From the NCBI RefSeq assembly GCF_003350925.1, contig NZ_KZ857173.1, positions 1-64,000 on the forward strand: a stretch of 64,000 nucleotides of DNA, in the 5' to 3' direction. Within the stretch, counting starts at the first letter, position 1. Each line of letters starts with the position of its first letter. Positions 1 through 8,863 of the stretch are shown here, one piece after another. Under the pieces are notes generated by a model. It searched no databases and was not told where the DNA came from. It saw only the letters and a program-made list of their open reading frames with translations. Source of the stretch: Dyella tabacisoli. Its GTDB lineage: Bacteria; Pseudomonadota; Gammaproteobacteria; Xanthomonadales; Rhodanobacteraceae. Made by a program: the position numbers and the translations under genes.

Positions 1-3000
1 TTCGATCTGGCGCATGACATTCCGCTGCGCGCGCAATTGTTCCGGCTGGGCCCGCAAAGCCACGTGCTGTTGCTGATGCTGCATCACATCGCCGGCGACG
101 GTGCCTCCTTGGCCCCGTTGGCCCGCGATCTGGCCCAGGCCTATGCGGCCCGCCTCGATGGATACGCGCCGCACTGGACACCGCTGCCGGTGCAATACGC
201 CGACTACACGCTATGGCAGCACGATGTGCTGGGCGAGGCGTCCGATGCCGACAGCGTGATTGCCCGGCAGATTGCGTATTGGCAACAGACTCTGGCCGAA
301 CTGCCCGAGCAGATCGCCCTGCCTACCGACCGCCCCCGTCCGCCGGTCGCCAGCTATCGCGGCCAGCATCTGCGTTTCGATATCGACGCCGCGTTGCATC
401 GGCAACTGTTGACCCTGGCCCAGCGCCACGGCGTGACCCTGTTCATGCTGCTGCAAGCGGCACTGGCGACCTTGCTGACTCGCCTGGGTGCGGGTACGGA
501 TATCCCGATCGGCAGTCCCATCGCCGGCCGCACCGATGCAGCGCTGGACGATCTGGTCGGCCTGTTTCTCAACACGCTGGTGCTGCGTACCGACACCTCG
601 GGCAATCCCAGTTTCGAGGCCTTGCTGGCGCGTGTACGCGAGACCGATCTGGCCGCTTACGAGCATCAGGACTTGCCGTTCGAGCAACTGGTGGAAGTAC
701 TCAATCCCACCCGTTCGCTGGCCCATCACCCGTTGTTCCAGGTGATGCTGGTGCTGCAGAACAACGCCAGCGCGTCGCTGCAACTGCCTGGCCTGCAATG
801 CACCCAGCAAGCTACCCCGCTGACCGTCGCCAAATTCGACCTCAGCTTCGATTTCTCCGAGTGGCTGCTGGAAGATGGAACCCCTGGCGGTCTGTATGGA
901 AATCTTGAATTTGCCCTTGATCTGTTCAGTACCGATGCCGCGCAAACGCTTATCGACCGCCTGCGACGACTGCTCGCAACAGTCGCCACCGATCCTGCTC
1001 AACCGATCGGCGCTATCGATCTGCTGGACGATGCCGAACATCAGCAGCTACTCGCCTGGAACAACACCGCGCAACCGATCCCCGCGCTCACACTACCGAC
1101 CCTGTTCGAGCAGCAGGTCGCGCGCACGCCCGACGCCATTGCCGCCGTCTTCGAGGATCAAGCTCTCGAAAATCAGCGCCTCAGCTACACCCAGCTCAAC
1201 GCGCAAGCCAACCGTCTGGCCCATGCCTTGATCGACCAGGGTGTCGGCCCCGAGACCCTGGTCGCCGTCGCCTTGCCGCGCTCGCTCGACCTGATCGTCG
1301 CCTTGCTCGCCGTACTCAAGGCCGGCGGCGCCTATCTGCCACTGGATACCGACTACCCCGCCGAGCGCCTCGCCTTCATGCTCGATGATGCGCGGCCGGC
1401 CTGCGTACTTACCCGTGCCGATATCGCGACCCGCTTGCCGCACACCGCACCGTTGTTGTCGCTCGACCACCCCGACACCATCGCGCGCCTGCAACACGCA
1501 CCGACCCACAACCCCGCCGATACCGAACGCCTGCGTCCGTTGCAGCGTCTACATCCGGCCTACGTCATCTACACCTCCGGCTCCACCGGCCGACCCAAGG
1601 GCGTACCCAATACCCACGAAGGCCTGGTCAATCGCCTGGCCTGGATGCAGCACGCCTACGGCTTGCAGCACGACGACGTGGTCTTGCAGAAAACCCCGTC
1701 CAGCTTCGATGTCTCGGTATGGGAGTTCTTCTGGCCGCTACTTGAAGGCGCGCAGTTGCTGCTGGCCAAACCCGAAGGGCATCGCGACCCGGCCTATCTG
1801 ACCGCGTTGATTCGCGAACAAGCGGTGACCACGCTCCACTTCGTCCCTTCGATGCTGGAAGCGTTTCTGCAGGAGCCCACTAGCGCCGACTGCACCGGCT
1901 TGCGGCGGATACTTTGCAGCGGCGAAGCCCTTCCCGGCGCGTTGCGCCAGCGCGTGCGCGAGGTGCTGGATCGACCGCTGCATAATCTCTACGGCCCCAC
2001 CGAGGCGTCCATCGATGTCAGCGCCTGGGCCTGCCAGGACAACGATACTGGCGTCTCAGTGCCGATCGGCGCGCCGATCTGGAACACCCAGTTGCACGTG
2101 CTCGACGAGCACTTGCGGCCCTTGCCGATCGGCGTGGTGGGCGAGTTGTATATCGCCGGCACCGGTCTGGCCCGTGGCTATCTCAACCGCCCCGGCCTGA
2201 CCGCCGAACGCTTTGTCGCCAACCCATTTACACCTGGCCAGCGCATGTATCGCTCCGGCGATCTGGCCTGTTGGCGGGCTGATGGTCAACTGGAGTATCA
2301 AGGCCGCATCGACCATCAAGTGAAGATCCGCGGCTTCCGTATCGAGCTGGGTGAAATCGAAGCGGCACTGACCCAGGCCGGCTACCCGTTGAATACGGTG
2401 ATCGCACGCGCGACGGGTTCCGATCAAAAGCAAGTGGTCGCCTATGTGGTCGCCGCGCACATCGATGTCGCTGCGTTGCGCACGCAACTAAGCACCCGAT
2501 TGCCCGACTACATGGTCCCGGCCGCCTTCGTCAGGCTCGATGCCCTCCCGCTCAGCCCGAACGGCAAGCTGGATCGCAAGGCGCTGCCCGCGCCCGATTT
2601 CACGCCGACCAGTATGCGTCTGCCCAGCACGGCACAAGAAGTGATGCTGTGCCAGCTATTCACTGAGGTATTGGGGCTGGACCGCGTCGGTGTCGATGAC
2701 AGCTTCTTCGACCTCGGCGGTCACTCGCTGCTGGCAAGTCAGTTGGTCGGCCGTATCCGCAGAGAGCACGGCGTCGAGATAAGCATCCGCGCCATGTTCG
2801 AGGCGCCTACTGTCGCAGCCCTGGCCAAGCGCATGGTCAACGGCGATAGCGAGGAGGCCAGCAACGCCTTCGAAGTGATCTTCCCATTGCGTGCCGGCGG
2901 CAAGCGGTCGCCGTTGTTCTTCTTCCATCCAGCCCTGGGGCTGAGCTGGCCGTATGCCGCTCTGATGCGCTATATCAGCGCCGACCACCCCGTCTATGCG

Positions 3001-3672
3001 GTGCAGGCGCGCGGCTACGCAGATGGAGACAAACAGTTGCCCGCCGACATGGAGGCGATGGTCGAGGATTATGTCGCGCAGATTCGACGTATCGATCCAG
3101 AAGGCCCGTATCACCTGCTCGGATGGTCGCTAGGCGGAAATATCGCCCATGCGGTGGCTACACGCTTGCAGCGAGAGCAAGCGGATATCGCCCAACTGGT
3201 GCTATTTGACAGCTATCCGTCACTGGCTACCGACGCCCCTGCGGCGAGGGCAGCCGACCCTACGGCGCTATATGCGCAAATCCTTAAAGAAGTGTATGGG
3301 CACGTGCCGGAGTCCTACCTGCAAGAACCCTTCTCGTACGAAAAAGTCCGCGACCTGCTGCGCGAAAGTGCATGGTCGTCGCTATCCGAGCGGCAATTGG
3401 AAGTATTAGCTTCCATTTACCAAAACAATTGCCAGGTACAGCAAAACCATCGCGCCGGATACTTCGCCGGCCCGGTAACGTTATTCATGGCCACACAGGA
3501 GCGCGACGGCAGCAACTCCATGCCGGAGGACTGGCAGGACTTTGTAGACGAGATCGTCGTGCACCCGATCGACAGCACCCACGGCAACATGATGAACCCG
3601 CAAGCGGTGCGGCATATCGGCCCGTTGCTGTCAGACCTGCTAGCCGAAGACCGGGAGGTATGTCGCTCTTGA
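1..3672 (+). CDS. Non-ribosomal peptide synthetase, terminal C-A(Ser)-PCP-TE module (5' partial)
   Basis: The frame is open from base 1, so the gene begins upstream. Visible in order: the back two thirds of a condensation domain (HHIAGDG at 82-102, then DLPFEQL-type motifs); an adenylation domain (about 1095-2520) with [18 protein letters not shown] and a core lysine in NGKLDRKA; a carrier domain (LGGHSLL, phosphopantetheine Ser codon 2725-2727); and a type I thioesterase (GWSLGG, nucleophile Ser codon 3127-3129; His codon 3580-3582). Reading the ten specificity positions gives D-V-W-H-L-S-L-I-D-K, the known serine code, so this module should load L-Ser and then release or cyclise the peptide. 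The domain order resembles EntF, but the C domain looks like an ordinary elongation domain, and earlier modules may lie upstream. An MbtH protein follows. Product unknown. Confidence 0.95.
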   Translation, partial: FDLAHDIPLRAQLFRLGPQSHVLLLMLHHIAGDGASLAPLARDLAQAYAARLDGYAPHWTPLPVQYADYTLWQHDVLGEASDADSVIARQIAYWQQTLAELPEQIALPTDRPRPPVASYRGQHLRFDIDAALHRQLLTLAQRHGVTLFMLLQAALATLLTRLGAGTDIPIGSPIAGRTDAALDDLVGLFLNTLVLRTDTSGNPSFEALLARVRETDLAAYEHQDLPFEQLVEVLNPTRSLAHHPLFQVMLVLQNNASASLQLPGLQCTQQATPLTVAKFDLSFDFSEWLLEDGTPGGLYGNLEFALDLFSTDAAQTLIDRLRRLLATVATDPAQPIGAIDLLDDAEHQQLLAWNNTAQPIPALTLPTLFEQQVARTPDAIAAVFEDQALENQRLSYTQLNAQANRLAHALIDQGVGPETLVAVALPRSLDLIVALLAVLKAGGAYLPLDTDYPAERLAFMLDDARPACVLTRADIATRLPHTAPLLSLDHPDTIARLQHAPTHNPADTERLRPLQRLHPAYVIYTSGSTGRPKGVPNTHEGLVNRLAWMQHAYGLQHDDVVLQKTPSSFDVSVWEFFWPLLEGAQLLLAKPEGHRDPAYLTALIREQAVTTLHFVPSMLEAFLQEPTSADCTGLRRILCSGEALPGALRQRVREVLDRPLHNLYGPTEASIDVSAWACQDNDTGVSVPIGAPIWNTQLHVLDEHLRPLPIGVVGELYIAGTGLARGYLNRPGLTAERFVANPFTPGQRMYRSGDLACWRADGQLEYQGRIDHQVKIRGFRIELGEIEAALTQAGYPLNTVIARATGSDQKQVVAYVVAAHIDVAALRTQLSTRLPDYMVPAAFVRLDALPLSPNGKLDRKALPAPDFTPTSMRLPSTAQEVMLCQLFTEVLGLDRVGVDDSFFDLGGHSLLASQLVGRIRREHGVEISIRAMFEAPTVAALAKRMVNGDSEEASNAFEVIFPLRAGGKRSPLFFFHPALGLSWPYAALMRYISADHPVYAVQARGYADGDKQLPADMEAMVEDYVAQIRRIDPEGPYHLLGWSLGGNIAHAVATRLQREQADIAQLVLFDSYPSLATDAPAARAADPTALYAQILKEVYGHVPESYLQEPFSYEKVRDLLRESAWSSLSERQLEVLASIYQNNCQVQQNHRAGYFAGPVTLFMATQERDGSNSMPEDWQDFVDEIVVHPIDSTHGNMMNPQAVRHIGPLLSDLLAEDREVCRS

Positions 3673-3733
3673 ATCTAATGCAAACCGCTGCCGAAAAACT
3701 TGAACCCCGCAATCACTTACCTGGAGAAAAGTC

Positions 3734-3940
3734 ATGAGCAATCCCTTCGAAGATACCAACGGCACTTTCCTGGTCCTGGTCAACGACGAGAAACAGCATT
3801 CGCTATGGCCGCAATTCGCCGAGATCCCGGCAGGCTGGAAAACCATGTTCGGCCCAGAGCAGCGTCAAGCTTGCCTTGACTACGTCGAGAAGTACTGGAC
3901 CGATATGCGTCCCGCCAGCTTGGTGGCGATGGAGCAGTAA
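3734..3940 (+). CDS. MbtH-family NRPS accessory protein
   Basis: A 68-aa protein with the whole family signature: an N-terminal NPFEDTNG, then [18 protein letters not shown] and a C-terminal WTDMRPASL. MbtH proteins bind NRPS adenylation domains and are often needed for their folding or activity. The gene starts 61 bases after the NRPS stop with a purine-rich site (GGAGAAAA) before the ATG, so it is almost certainly co-transcribed with the synthetase and serves its adenylation domains. Length and motifs are typical and nothing is missing. Confidence 0.97.
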   Translation: MSNPFEDTNGTFLVLVNDEKQHSLWPQFAEIPAGWKTMFGPEQRQACLDYVEKYWTDMRPASLVAMEQ

Positions 3941-3975
3941 GCGGCCGCTTACGTTACACAGGCCGTATCGATATT

Positions 3976-4002
3976 CGATGGCCCACCTTTGGTGGGCCAT
4001 CG
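3976..4002 (+). terminator. Perfect hairpin closing the NRPS-mbtH operon
   Basis: A 12-bp perfectly paired stem (CGATGGCCCACC with its complement) around a TTT loop, 35 bases after the mbtH stop. There is no clear T-run behind it, so intrinsic termination is probable but not certain; it may act by RNA protection or with Rho. Confidence 0.6.
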
Positions 4003-4301
4003 CCGTCTATATAGATGTACCCATCTCCTGCCTTCAGATTGACTGCATCCATTTCAACTCGGTTAGAAATGCACGGCAATACATTGAATAACATCATTTT
4101 ATTTCCTCACCCTGACTGACGACGGACTTCGCCGGCACAGACATGGATGCCTCCCGACTTCACCGCGCTTTCCAAGTCGCCCAGGCAAACCACCCCTACC
4201 GCTGAGATTTCAGGCTCGTGTGGAGTATGTTTGCGGTCCCATCCCGGTCATATGGATGTCGGAGCATGGGGACGTCGAGGGGGGACAATGGAGGCGATGA
4301 C
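4003..4301. other. Intergenic region upstream of the sigma-54 activator
   Basis: About 300 bases without a convincing gene. The last part can be read in frame with the following gene from GTG 4218, but that extension has no good ribosome site and no domain-like sequence. A TGG...TTGC pair at 4221-4234 resembles a -24/-12 element but has the wrong spacing (GG-N9-GC). The promoter of the activator gene should lie here, but I cannot place it. Confidence 0.5.
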
Positions 4302-5273
4302 ATGATCGGAAGGTCGCGTGCTTTCAGGGAGATGTTGGCGCTTATCGAGAAAATCACCGCATATGACGCACCCGTATTTATCGAGGGTGAAACCGGCACG
4401 GGTAAAGAACTCGCGGCGCGTGCGATTCATTATCAAGGACAGCGTCGAAACGGCCCTTTTGTTCCACTCAATTGCGGCGCCCTGCCCGACAGCCTGGTCG
4501 AGAGCGAATTGTTCGGTTATTGCCGTGGTGCATTTACCGATGCACGCACCGATAAACCCGGCGTAGTCGAACTGGCGCACAAGGGCACCTTGTTTCTCGA
4601 TGAGGTGGATGCACTGTCGTGCAAAGCACAAGTGGCCTTGTTGCGCTTTCTGCAAGACCAGCAGTTTCGACCGGTGGGCGGCTGCGCCGAGCGTCGTTCG
4701 GACGTCCGTATCGTTGCGGCGACCAATCGCAAACTCTGCGATCTTGAGGCGCAAGATCATTTCCGCATGGATCTGCTTTATCGGCTACGCATTCTTCATT
4801 TGCATATGCCGCCTTTACGCGAGCGCGAGGATGATGCCGAACTATTGGCCGAGCATTTCGTGCAAATCGGCAGCGTGCGTTTTGGAAAATGCGTTCGGCC
4901 GATCGATACGCAAACCCTACGCTGGTTCAAGTGTTATGGCTGGCCGGGAAATATTCGTGAACTGGAAAACCTGGTTTATCAGGGCTTTTTGCTCAGTGAC
5001 GGCCCTTGCGTGCACATGGCCGCACCCGCGGGGTTGCAACCGGTGGAAACCAGCGCGAGAGAAATACTCTTGAACTATCGCTGTGCGAAGGATCGCGCTA
5101 TTACCGAATTCGAGACACATTTTTTACGTCAAGCCATGCTTCATGCCGGCGGCAATGTATCGGCCGCCGCCCGCCTGATCGGCACCGAGCGCCGTCACCT
5201 TGGACGCTTGCTGAAAAAATACTGTATCGACGCATCGATACCGGCGAATTCGGAGCCTGCTCGACTTCTTTAG
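4302..5273 (+). CDS. Orphan sigma-54-dependent transcriptional activator (AAA+ bacterial enhancer-binding protein)
   Basis: A 323-aa NtrC-type activator made only of a central AAA+ domain and a C-terminal Fis-like helix-turn-helix; there is no receiver, GAF or other sensor domain. Residues from ATG 4302: MIGRS start, Walker A GETGTGKE at 29-36, sigma-54 contact loop GAFTDA at 76-81 (consensus GAFTGA), Walker B GTLFLDE, the arginine-finger region, WPGNIREL, and the HTH with NVSAAARLIG. ATG 4302 is preferred over GTG 4218 because GGAGG (4290-4294) sits 7 bases before it and family members often begin at this motif. The family uses ATP hydrolysis to open sigma-54 promoters. The only perfect -24/-12 site I found in the window is at 7878-7893, ahead of the injection-system operon, so that is the likely target (inference). 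Confidence 0.93.
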   Translation: MIGRSRAFREMLALIEKITAYDAPVFIEGETGTGKELAARAIHYQGQRRNGPFVPLNCGALPDSLVESELFGYCRGAFTDARTDKPGVVELAHKGTLFLDEVDALSCKAQVALLRFLQDQQFRPVGGCAERRSDVRIVAATNRKLCDLEAQDHFRMDLLYRLRILHLHMPPLREREDDAELLAEHFVQIGSVRFGKCVRPIDTQTLRWFKCYGWPGNIRELENLVYQGFLLSDGPCVHMAAPAGLQPVETSAREILLNYRCAKDRAITEFETHFLRQAMLHAGGNVSAAARLIGTERRHLGRLLKKYCIDASIPANSEPARLL

Positions 5274-5395
5274 ATCGGTCCGATCCCGAAACCGCCAGTC
5301 ACATGCCGAATCCCCGCGTGCCCTAACTGCGGCTCTGGGAACTTGGCCACTATTAGTGCCCCTGAGATTTCCAAGTGGCCTGCGCGGCAATCGGT

Positions 5396-5433
5396 TCCCG
5401 CGTGACGCCGTTCGCTCCGGGCGCCACGCGGGA
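5396..5433. terminator. Hairpin between convergent genes
   Basis: A 9-bp perfect stem (TCCCGCGTG / CACGCGGGA) with a 20-base loop lies between the convergent activator and neprosin genes. It could stop transcription from either side. No strong T-run is seen, so the call is tentative. Confidence 0.35.
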
Positions 5434-5461
5434 GTGGTTTCATAGCACACAGCAACAACTG

Positions 5462-6859
5462 CTAACAGCCGTAACCGCCAGGTCCACCGAAGTAGAAGTA
5501 AGTGCCCCAGTAATTGGTGGGCGGCGTATAGCCACCCCAGTACGGGCCGGCGATGGTGTAGCAGCTAGGCGAGGGCTGGGCCACGGTTAGGCTGTCCCAG
5601 ATGGCATTGGCATTGGGGTAGTCCCAGTAATAAAGCTGGCGCTGATAGGCTGCATAGGACCATCCGTTGCTGGCGTAATAGCCGCTGCCTTCCGGCGGCC
5701 AGGGATTCGATCCCACCGACTCGCTGCCAAACTCGAGGAGCTGGGCATTGGTGCGCATCGGACCGCTTCCGTAGATCGAGCCGGGGTAATAGCCCACCCA
5801 GGTGATGCCGCTCGGGCTGCCAAGCCCCAGCCACCAGTTGCCCTGAAACAGGTAGAACTGCGCGGTGAACTCGTACTGCGCTCCACCCACCGTACTGTAG
5901 TTCGCAAACGGGCCGCCGATGAACCAACTACCGTTCACCTGCACAAACGCGCCACAGCTCAAGTTGTAGCACCCGGTGCTCCCGTAGCCGTCCGCGGTCC
6001 AGTAGATGAAAAGCCGGGCACTCTGATTCCCGTACAAGCCGGGGTAGTTCTGCCAGCCCACTTCGGCGGTTTGCAGCACCGGGGTATAGGCGATCGTCCA
6101 TGACTGCGCCAGGGAGAAAATTTCTCCAAGCCCCGTATCCACGTAAGGAGACCACAGATTGATCGTGTCAGTCTGCCCCGTGTTGTTGACGTACTGATAT
6201 GTATAGGCGTACTTGTGCGCGACCGCGCTAGGTGGATACACCGTCTTACTGGGGACGTGTTCCGCTCCGTCCGGTGCCTTCTGGAAGTAATCCCTCAATG
6301 TGGGGAAGCGGGACAGCTCCTTCAGCGTTATCCGACGCATAGGGATGGTGCCCTCGCTGCAGATGCGGGAATGCCCGTATTCGTCGATCTTCTCGTTGGC
6401 CGCCAATTGCGAGGTGACTGCCTGCGGTTGCTTGAGGCCAGTGCCATCATTACCGCCGATACGGACTGACGGAAATGTCGTTGGGACCGGCGGTGGTGCG
6501 GCAATGGCTTTCAAGCCGCCCTGGCGTGCGCCTGGCTGTTGCAGCATCGGTACGCAGTCGAAATAATCGCCGCCCAGAACGAAACTCTGCTGGACCTGCA
6601 CCCCTTCATAGACATGAAGAACATGCTGCCGCATGTCTTCGAAAGCCGCCTCGCTCTTCACTTTATTGTTGCCATCCAGCACAAAATTCGTCGCATGGGA
6701 CGAGTGGGTGTTTTCCATAAACTGCTGGAACGAAACAAACTGCGTTTGATTCGCTTGCGCCGCCAGCGGAAAACTTCCAGCAAGCGCAAACAAAGCTCCC
6801 AATACCCATGGCAGCCGCTCGTTACACGAGCGTAGTTGGTAATTGATTGTGCTTTTCAC
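5462..6859 (-). CDS. Secreted neprosin-family (DUF239) peptidase with activation peptide
   Basis: A 465-aa exported protein. The signal peptide has a hydrophobic core LGALFALAGSFPLAA followed by AQA. It is followed by a neprosin activation-peptide-like stretch (DCVPMLQQPG, about residues 101-110) and a C-terminal neprosin domain with the hallmarks GWQNYPGLYG, LFIYWTADGY, TGCYNLSCGAFVQ and GNWWLGLG. Neprosins are glutamic endopeptidases that cut after proline. The candidate catalytic pair here is Glu266 (AEVGW) and Glu380 (FGSES), by analogy of motif and spacing. GTG 6859 is chosen because GGAGG lies 9 bases before it; the longer TTG 6883 start would put that site inside the gene. It is convergent with the activator gene. 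Likely a secreted protease acting on proline-rich proteins; the link to the injection system is only proximity. Confidence 0.88.
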   Translation of the reverse strand: MKSTINYQLRSCNERLPWVLGALFALAGSFPLAAQANQTQFVSFQQFMENTHSSHATNFVLDGNNKVKSEAAFEDMRQHVLHVYEGVQVQQSFVLGGDYFDCVPMLQQPGARQGGLKAIAAPPPVPTTFPSVRIGGNDGTGLKQPQAVTSQLAANEKIDEYGHSRICSEGTIPMRRITLKELSRFPTLRDYFQKAPDGAEHVPSKTVYPPSAVAHKYAYTYQYVNNTGQTDTINLWSPYVDTGLGEIFSLAQSWTIAYTPVLQTAEVGWQNYPGLYGNQSARLFIYWTADGYGSTGCYNLSCGAFVQVNGSWFIGGPFANYSTVGGAQYEFTAQFYLFQGNWWLGLGSPSGITWVGYYPGSIYGSGPMRTNAQLLEFGSESVGSNPWPPEGSGYYASNGWSYAAYQRQLYYWDYPNANAIWDSLTVAQPSPSCYTIAGPYWGGYTPPTNYWGTYFYFGGPGGYGC

Positions 6860-7298
6860 GACAAAAATCCTCCGTTTAAACAAAGAAAAGATAATCTAGT
6901 CGTAAATCCATCAACCAACCTGACCTAGCCGATAAAATAGCTGAATGCCAGGAGCGCCGGCTTGCGTCATTGGGTCGCGAACCAGGCGCGCATAAACGCA
7001 CCCTCGGCAACTTACGATGCCGCAAGATAGTATCGTGAGGCCCGAACTCCCAAGAAAAATGAAAACCACAAGCCAAGCTTTATGATAATTAATCATGCAT
7101 ACCATCGAGTCAATCGTCCATAAGGCATATGCCTGCAAAAATGCGCACTGGCAAATAGAAAATGAATACGCTGTCACGAAATAGAAAATTGAGACTAATA
7201 TATTTAATTATGTGAATATAAATAATCATTTTCATGAAATATTAGTTGACCATGTAACCATTCCCGATCATTAGGGAAACTCTGATTTTCCCTGTGTG
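6860..7298. other. AT-rich intergenic region with the promoter of the neprosin gene
   Basis: About 440 bases of markedly AT-rich DNA, especially 7080-7260. It must hold the minus-strand promoter for the peptidase gene. I see no convincing gene; the short frames here have no family features. Confidence 0.5.
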
Positions 7299-7409
7299 CG
7301 CTGGTTTGTGGGCATCGATCTGGGGCGCGAGCCGGCGCCGGGTGAGACCACGGTGTGCAAATTCAGGCACCTGTTGGAAGCGCAGCGCGATCAAGGCGAT
7401 CACCGATGA
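7299..7409 (+). pseudogene. IS5-family transposase remnant (internal fragment)
   Basis: One frame translates to RWFVGIDLGREPAPGETT followed by VCKFRHLLE and then a stop at 7407-7409. This is the conserved block just after the N-terminal domain of IS5-type transposases (around residues 80-115 of an intact protein). There is no start, no DDE catalytic region and no recognisable inverted repeats, so only a decayed fragment remains. A second remnant of the same family, from the N-terminus and on the other strand, lies at 45631-45753. Confidence 0.65.
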
Positions 7410-7799
7410 GAGGCTGGGCGAGCTGACGGCGCGCAGGTGCAACCCTTGTTCGCGCCCTCGAACCTGTGGCTGGCACGTTGAACCTTGCCAGCCTCGACAG
7501 GCGAGGTGCGTCTGTGAAGCGGGAAATGGCTTAATCAGAGGCAGATCAGTGGTTCGATCATGAGAAACGGCCGCTCAAATCGCCATTTCTCGCAACCATG
7601 CCGAAGTTTCCTCACGGCCATATGGACGGCTATTTTATCCCCAATAGATCGGGCCATCCCTGGAACGACCGATGCCGGCACCACCTGTGCGACCGCCCGC
7701 CCCGCTTGCGCTTGATGACACCCACCCCCTGGGTGCCGCTGCCCCCACCCCTATCAGTGCGTTTTCGCTGCTTTGATGCGTTTTATATCGCCCGCAGTG
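7410..7799. other. Non-coding stretch after the IS fragment
   Basis: Short frames occur (for example 7598-7840) but show no family features, no ribosome site and no sensible composition. This may be eroded insertion-sequence or flanking DNA. Any upstream binding sites for the sigma-54 activator would be expected in this region or the next 80 bases; I could not recognise a clear paired dyad. Confidence 0.4.
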
Positions 7800-7826
7800 A
7801 GGCGGGGCGAACCCACCCCGCCTTTT
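7800..7826 (+). terminator. Rho-independent terminator
   Basis: An 8-bp GC-rich stem (AGGCGGGG / CCCCGCCT) with an 8-base loop, followed directly by TTT. It has the standard intrinsic terminator shape and would insulate the injection-system promoter just downstream from read-through. Confidence 0.7.
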
Positions 7827-7877
7827 GGGTGATTATTTAAATCAAGCAATATCAACAGCTTAATTAACTCACCGTAC

Positions 7878-7893
7878 TGGCACGCCATTTGCC
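7878..7893 (+). promoter_or_regulatory. Sigma-54 (-24/-12) promoter of the injection-system operon
   Basis: The sequence TGGCACG, four bases (CCAT), then TTGC matches the sigma-54 consensus, with GG and GC exactly 10 bases apart (7879-7880 and 7891-7892). It points into the operon; transcription should begin near 7904, about 40 bases before the first ATG at 7944. Such promoters need an AAA+ enhancer-binding protein, and one is encoded at 4302-5273. The match is seen directly; its use is inferred. Confidence 0.82.
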
Positions 7894-7943
7894 TCTGAGA
7901 GCAAGTAGGCATTACGTCGATGAGATAGGGCGGAAGTGCACCG

Positions 7944-8195
7944 ATGGCTTGCGATGACGACGCCACGAGGAAAGCAAGCCTGCGCGCTGCGGTTCTCCGT
8001 CATATCGCAGGGCACCCGGATGCATCCGACACGCTGGAAGGCATACAGCGCTGTTGGCTGCTTATCTCCGTTACGCCTGATGTCTCGCGACTGCTTGAGG
8101 AAGTGTTAGAGGCATTGGTGACAACACAACAGATGCGGCGCACATCGCTGCCCGATGGCGGCGTGCTTTACACGGCATTACATCAAGAACGCTGA
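7944..8195 (+). CDS. Small protein, first gene of the eCIS operon
   Basis: An 83-aa soluble protein, with no signal peptide or membrane segment, whose core HPDASDTLEGIQRCWL and following helices look like a compact helical or winged-helix fold. I have an impression that similar small proteins with a D-[AS]-DT-xEGI-xxWWL-like stretch occur at the head of other contractile injection loci, but I cannot verify this here. It lies 40 bases after the predicted sigma-54 start site and 50 bases before the DUF4255 gene. The ribosome site is weak (CGGAAG). Role unknown; a regulatory or assembly protein would fit. Confidence 0.72.
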   Translation: MACDDDATRKASLRAAVLRHIAGHPDASDTLEGIQRCWLLISVTPDVSRLLEEVLEALVTTQQMRRTSLPDGGVLYTALHQER

Positions 8196-8245
8196 CTTAA
8201 GAACGCTCACCTCGGAACGATCAAGTCAATAAAAGGACGTTGTGG

Positions 8246-8863
8246 ATGTATCAGGCATTGCATGCGACCAGCGCGACCTTGCAGAAATTTCTCGGCGATC
8301 AAATCGTTGCCGATAACTTTCTATATGCCCCTGGTGCGCCTTATCGCCAACGCTCGATGGCCGTTGTGCTCAATACGCCCAAGGAAATGGAGGAGAACAC
8401 CCAGGAGGGTATTTCGCTGTGGCTTTATCGCGTGGTGCGCGACGATCAACGCCTCAACGATCCGCCGCTGCGCACCGGCCCGCATACATTGAAGGCGCCG
8501 CCGCTGCCGCTGCGCCTGCACTATCTGGTAACCCCACTGACCTCACGCGCCAACAAAGGCGACCCGGATACCGAGCAGTATCTGATGGGCAAGGTCATGC
8601 AGTGCCTGCATAGCCATGCGGTGATGCAAGGCGCCGACTTGCAACAAGAGTTGAGCGGCACCACCGCCGAACTTCATGTGCGGCTGGAATCGTTGTGCCT
8701 GGAAGAGCTGACCCGCGTATGGGATGCCTTGGAGGGGTCTTACCAACTCTCGGTGTCCTATGAAGTGAGCGTCGTCAACATCGACGCCGCACAAGCGCCG
8801 GAGCCGATCGAACCAGTGCTGGAAGTGATTCCGCGTGCGGGCCTGATCGTGAGTACCGCATGA
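8246..8863 (+). CDS. DUF4255 / Pvc16-like tail terminator protein
   Basis: A 205-aa protein. The pattern with MYQALHATSATLQKFL at the start, SLWLYRVVRD near residue 60 and LPLRLHYLVTPL near residue 93, then the YLMGKVMQCLH helix, is that of DUF4255 (Afp16/Pvc16). In Afp and PVC particles this protein caps the sheath-tube end and helps fix its length. The start is ATG 8246 with AAAAGGA 8 bases before it; TTG 8240 is a less likely start. It overlaps the next gene by four bases (ATGA), so the two are translationally coupled. Confidence 0.9.
   Translation: MYQALHATSATLQKFLGDQIVADNFLYAPGAPYRQRSMAVVLNTPKEMEENTQEGISLWLYRVVRDDQRLNDPPLRTGPHTLKAPPLPLRLHYLVTPLTSRANKGDPDTEQYLMGKVMQCLHSHAVMQGADLQQELSGTTAELHVRLESLCLEELTRVWDALEGSYQLSVSYEVSVVNIDAAQAPEPIEPVLEVIPRAGLIVSTA

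Noticed and set aside
7471-7488. TGGCACG...TTGC near 7471-7488, resembling a second sigma-54 promoter
   Set aside because: The two halves are 7 bases apart instead of 4, so the GG/GC spacing is wrong; the true match is at 7878-7893.
7598-7840. 80-codon plus-strand frame
   Set aside because: It runs through the intrinsic terminator before the eCIS promoter and has no protein-like pattern.
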